From the NCBI GenBank assembly GCA_047974765.1, contig JBKECP010000020.1, positions 186,001 to 250,000 of the forward strand: 64,000 nucleotides of DNA, given 5' to 3'. This stretch comes from JBKECP01 sp047974765 (GTDB lineage Bacteria; Pseudomonadota; Gammaproteobacteria; Pseudomonadales; Halieaceae). The position numbers and the translations under genes are program-made. Below, piece after piece: positions 63,959-64,000 of the stretch (its first letter is position 1; each line of letters begins with the position of its first letter). The notes under the pieces are model-generated. The model had not been told where the DNA came from and did no database searches. It worked only from the letters and a program-made list of their open reading frames with translations.

Positions 63959-64000
63959 GTTTCGGTGATGCAATGCACTGATACCCGGAGTGACAGCGCC

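Overview
The window is a stretch of gammaproteobacterial core chromosome, most likely from the Pseudomonadales/Cellvibrionales side of the class. This is inferred from gene content and gene order, not from a database search. As I recall the Pseudomonas aeruginosa order, csiV/mfd - gap - nqrABCDEF - apbE ... lolCDE - DUF2062 - comEC - exbB - exbD - lpxK - kdsB - ptpA - murB runs in the same sequence there. Here msbA sits between exbD and lpxK, no gene lies between lpxK and kdsB, and uvrC-pgsA-tRNA-Gly follows murB. I saw no prophage, insertion sequence, CRISPR array or integron.

Layout. Bases 1-11374 hold the TCA cycle supercluster sdhCDAB-sucAB-lpd-sucCD, from a good sigma-70 promoter to a strong terminator. 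Bases 11375-15764 hold htpG behind a near-consensus heat-shock (sigma-32) promoter, then an overlapping trio of sixA, an alpha/beta hydrolase and a DUF4892-like exported protein. Bases 15765-20153 are on the minus strand: folE, with an unusually dyad-rich upstream region, and a NatAB-like ABC exporter with a lipoprotein peptidase. Bases 20359-28079 hold prmB, aroC, a GcvR-like ACT protein, an exported methyltransferase-fold protein and a compact run yheU-tusA-epmC-pdxB-ATP-NAD-kinase-like. Bases 28200-31700 hold a tRNA-Glu/tRNA-Gly operon, the yadGH ABC exporter, queF and tRNA-Ser. Bases 31877-35107 hold a flavin reductase, a Nudix hydrolase, bcp, a degraded-looking intergenic stretch and a lipoprotein with a predicted beta-propeller.

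Bases 35134-48717 hold csiV-mfd (minus strand), an N-terminally extended GAPDH, and the complete Na+-translocating NADH:quinone reductase operon nqrABCDEF with its maturation genes apbE (flavin transferase) and nqrM. Bases 48753-63758 are an envelope and DNA-metabolism block: lolCDE (lipoprotein release), DUF2062, comEC, exbBD, msbA-lpxK-kdsB (lipid A and Kdo), ptpA, murB, uvrC and pgsA. A tRNA-Gly gene follows near the right edge. The theme is central respiration feeding a sodium-pumping quinone reductase, followed by envelope assembly.

No clearly novel multi-gene system is visible. The most interesting points are small: a serine where NqrC normally has the FMN-accepting threonine, an intrinsic terminator lying inside the likely apbE signal-peptide coding region, a dyad cluster upstream of folE, a 12-bp tandem repeat that repeats the folE stop codon, two short unassigned ORFs in long intergenic gaps, and an exported methyltransferase-fold protein.
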